Origin: JBNKZU01 sp050301795
Lineage (GTDB): Bacteria > Pseudomonadota > Gammaproteobacteria > Thiohalomonadales > Thiohalomonadaceae
Reading direction: 5' to 3'
Assembly: GCA_050301795.1 (NCBI GenBank)
Contig: JBNKZU010000013.1
Location: forward strand, 67,553 to 131,552
DNA: 64,000 bases
Shown here: piece after piece, positions 62,895-64,000 of the stretch
Layout of the letters: every line of letters begins with the position of its first letter
Position numbering within the stretch: the stretch's first letter is position 1
Translations under genes and position numbers: made by a program
Notes under the pieces: generated by a model
Seen by the model: only the letters and a program-made list of their open reading frames with translations
Database searches by the model: none
Told to the model about the DNA's origin: nothing

Positions 62895-64000
62895 TTACTA
62901 AGCTGCCTGTGCGGCAGTGAACTGTGTCGGGAATTCCGACACACTGGAAGTGGTTTTCTAAGGTGCCTGTGCGGCAGTGAACTGTGGATGCAGATAACAG
63001 GATTCTACTCGGCTTTTCTAAGCTGCCTGAGCGGCAGTGAACCGTGGGCAGTTATTTCAATAGGGATTGATAGATTTCTAAGCTGCCTGTACGGCAGTGA
63101 ACTTCGCCTTCGGCTTCAAATCAAGGTTCGGCAGTTTCTAAGCTGCCTGTACGGCAGTGAACAATGAGAACGAAGGTCGAATTTACGAAGTACCTTTCTA
63201 AGCTGCCTGTACGGCAGTGAACTTATTATGATTGGTGGCGGTTCATATTTTATATTTCTAAGCTGCCTGTGCGGCAGTGAACCAATTCTCGGAGTGCTGG
63301 GTTCAGCAGCCGGTTTTCTAAGCTGCCTGTGCGGCAGTGAACGGTAGGCTGCAACATCGATGAGCCTGTATAACTTTCTAAGCTGCCTGTGCGGCAGTGA
63401 ACTTTATCCGCAGCAATACGCACATTACTAATACTTTCTAAGCTGCCTGTGCGGCAGTGAACGGGTGCCAGAGGGTATTGCGGCCATTGCGTATTTTCTA
63501 AGCTGCCTGTGCGGCAGTGAACTCACAAACCTGCCGCGTGGCAAGGTTTATCATTTTCTAAGCTGCCTGTGCGGCAGTGAACTTTAATTGCTAACCACGA
63601 AACTTTTAACACTATTTCTAAGCTGCCTGTGCGGCAGTGAACACTCAATAGACTTTGTTTATCAAACCCTGACATTTCTAAGCTGCCTGTGCGGCAGTGA
63701 ACACAATCTTGCCAAATACTGCTGAGCTTCTCTTTTTCTAAGCTGCCTGTGCGGCAGTGAACGGCTGAAACCTGGAGCAGAGCGGAAGGGTTCATTTCTA
63801 AGCTGCCTGTGCGGCAGTGAACGTTCGATGATGCAACCGCACTCCAGACCGCAATTTCTAAGCTGCCTGTGCGGCAGTGAACAACACCGGCGAGTTTTTA
63901 ATCACAATGTATCATTTCTAAGCTGCCTGTGCGGCAGTGAACACTAAAACTGACTGACCCCGCGCCCATGCTCATTTCTAAGCTGCCTGTGCGGCAGTGA
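62895..64000 (-). CRISPR. Type I-F CRISPR array, trailer end (18 full repeats plus one cut by the edge)
   Basis: 28-bp repeats recur at exact 60-bp intervals from 62895 to 63975 with 18 spacers of 32 bp. Read on the minus strand the repeat runs GTTCACTGCCGCACAGGCAG then CTTAGAAA, the I-F form with an internal CTGCC/GGCAG hairpin. The three leftmost repeats each carry a substitution and repeats 4-6 have GTACGG instead of GTGCGG. Degeneracy therefore marks the left as the old trailer end; the leader, newest spacers and cas genes should lie right of 64000. No cas gene is in the window. Confidence 0.97.

Noticed and set aside
62853..63167. ORF of 104 codons with repeated LSCLYGSE-type peptides
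   Set aside because: It is the CRISPR array read in frame; the 60-bp period is a multiple of three, which keeps the frame open.
63523..63795. Minus-strand ORF with repeated VHCRTGSLE peptides
   Set aside because: Also a translation of CRISPR repeats, without start signals or homology.

Overview
The window looks like a chromosomal segment of a facultatively anaerobic, probably nitrogen-fixing gammaproteobacterium with moderately AT-rich DNA. Three things point to this class: the block rpoE-rseA-rseB-rseC-mucD followed by lepA-lepB-rnc-era-recO-pdxJ-acpS, the ygfX/ygfZ neighbourhood, and prfB with an intact programmed frameshift. A Shethna-type FeSII ferredoxin behind a textbook sigma-54/NifA-type promoter points to diazotrophy. 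UbiU/UbiV (oxygen-independent ubiquinone synthesis) points to anaerobic growth. I cannot name the species.

Layout: 1-4.5 kb holds a partial unknown gene, a thioredoxin, a DUF6394/K+ channel pair, a HupH-like protein, an apparent Csr/Rsm-type small RNA absent from any ORF list (about 3340-3476, minus), and folD. tRNA-Pro(UGG) and tRNA-Arg(UCU) follow. A methyltransferase with a structured 5' leader and a TetR-controlled CPBP protease/outer-membrane protein pair occupy 5-8.8 kb. From 9.1 to 19.2 kb lies an apparently co-directional island: a REC-GGDEF-EAL regulator, a REC-PAS histidine kinase, two solute-binding proteins without permease or ATPase, a TonB-dependent receptor, and two citrate-synthase-superfamily proteins that seem to have lost catalytic residues, one fused to an unrecognised C-terminal domain. 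A convergent acetolactate-synthase-like enzyme and a membrane sensor kinase follow. This island is the best candidate for an undescribed system.

From 23.3 to 29.4 kb come FeSII and a ubiV-ubiU-yhcC operon bracketed by two direct copies of a MITE-like element with CTAG ends. A radical SAM protein and an SQR-like flavoprotein follow. From 30 to 41.5 kb lies the housekeeping block (acpS to rpoE, all minus strand), with a sigma-E-like promoter before rpoE. Then come nadB, a GFA-family protein, and a complete moxR-DUF58-DUF4381-batA-batB/C-batD operon.

From 50.8 to 64 kb: ygfX and ygfZ are divergent without sdhE. A RAYT transposase sits amid at least five copies of its palindromic repeats. lysS and prfB follow, then an orphan sigma-54 activator, a lysoplasmalogenase, tRNA-Pro(GGG), pabB, the selenium pair selD-mnmH, tRNA-Leu(CAG), and the trailer end of a type I-F CRISPR array. 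That array is transcribed leftwards and runs off the right edge; its leader and any cas genes lie outside.
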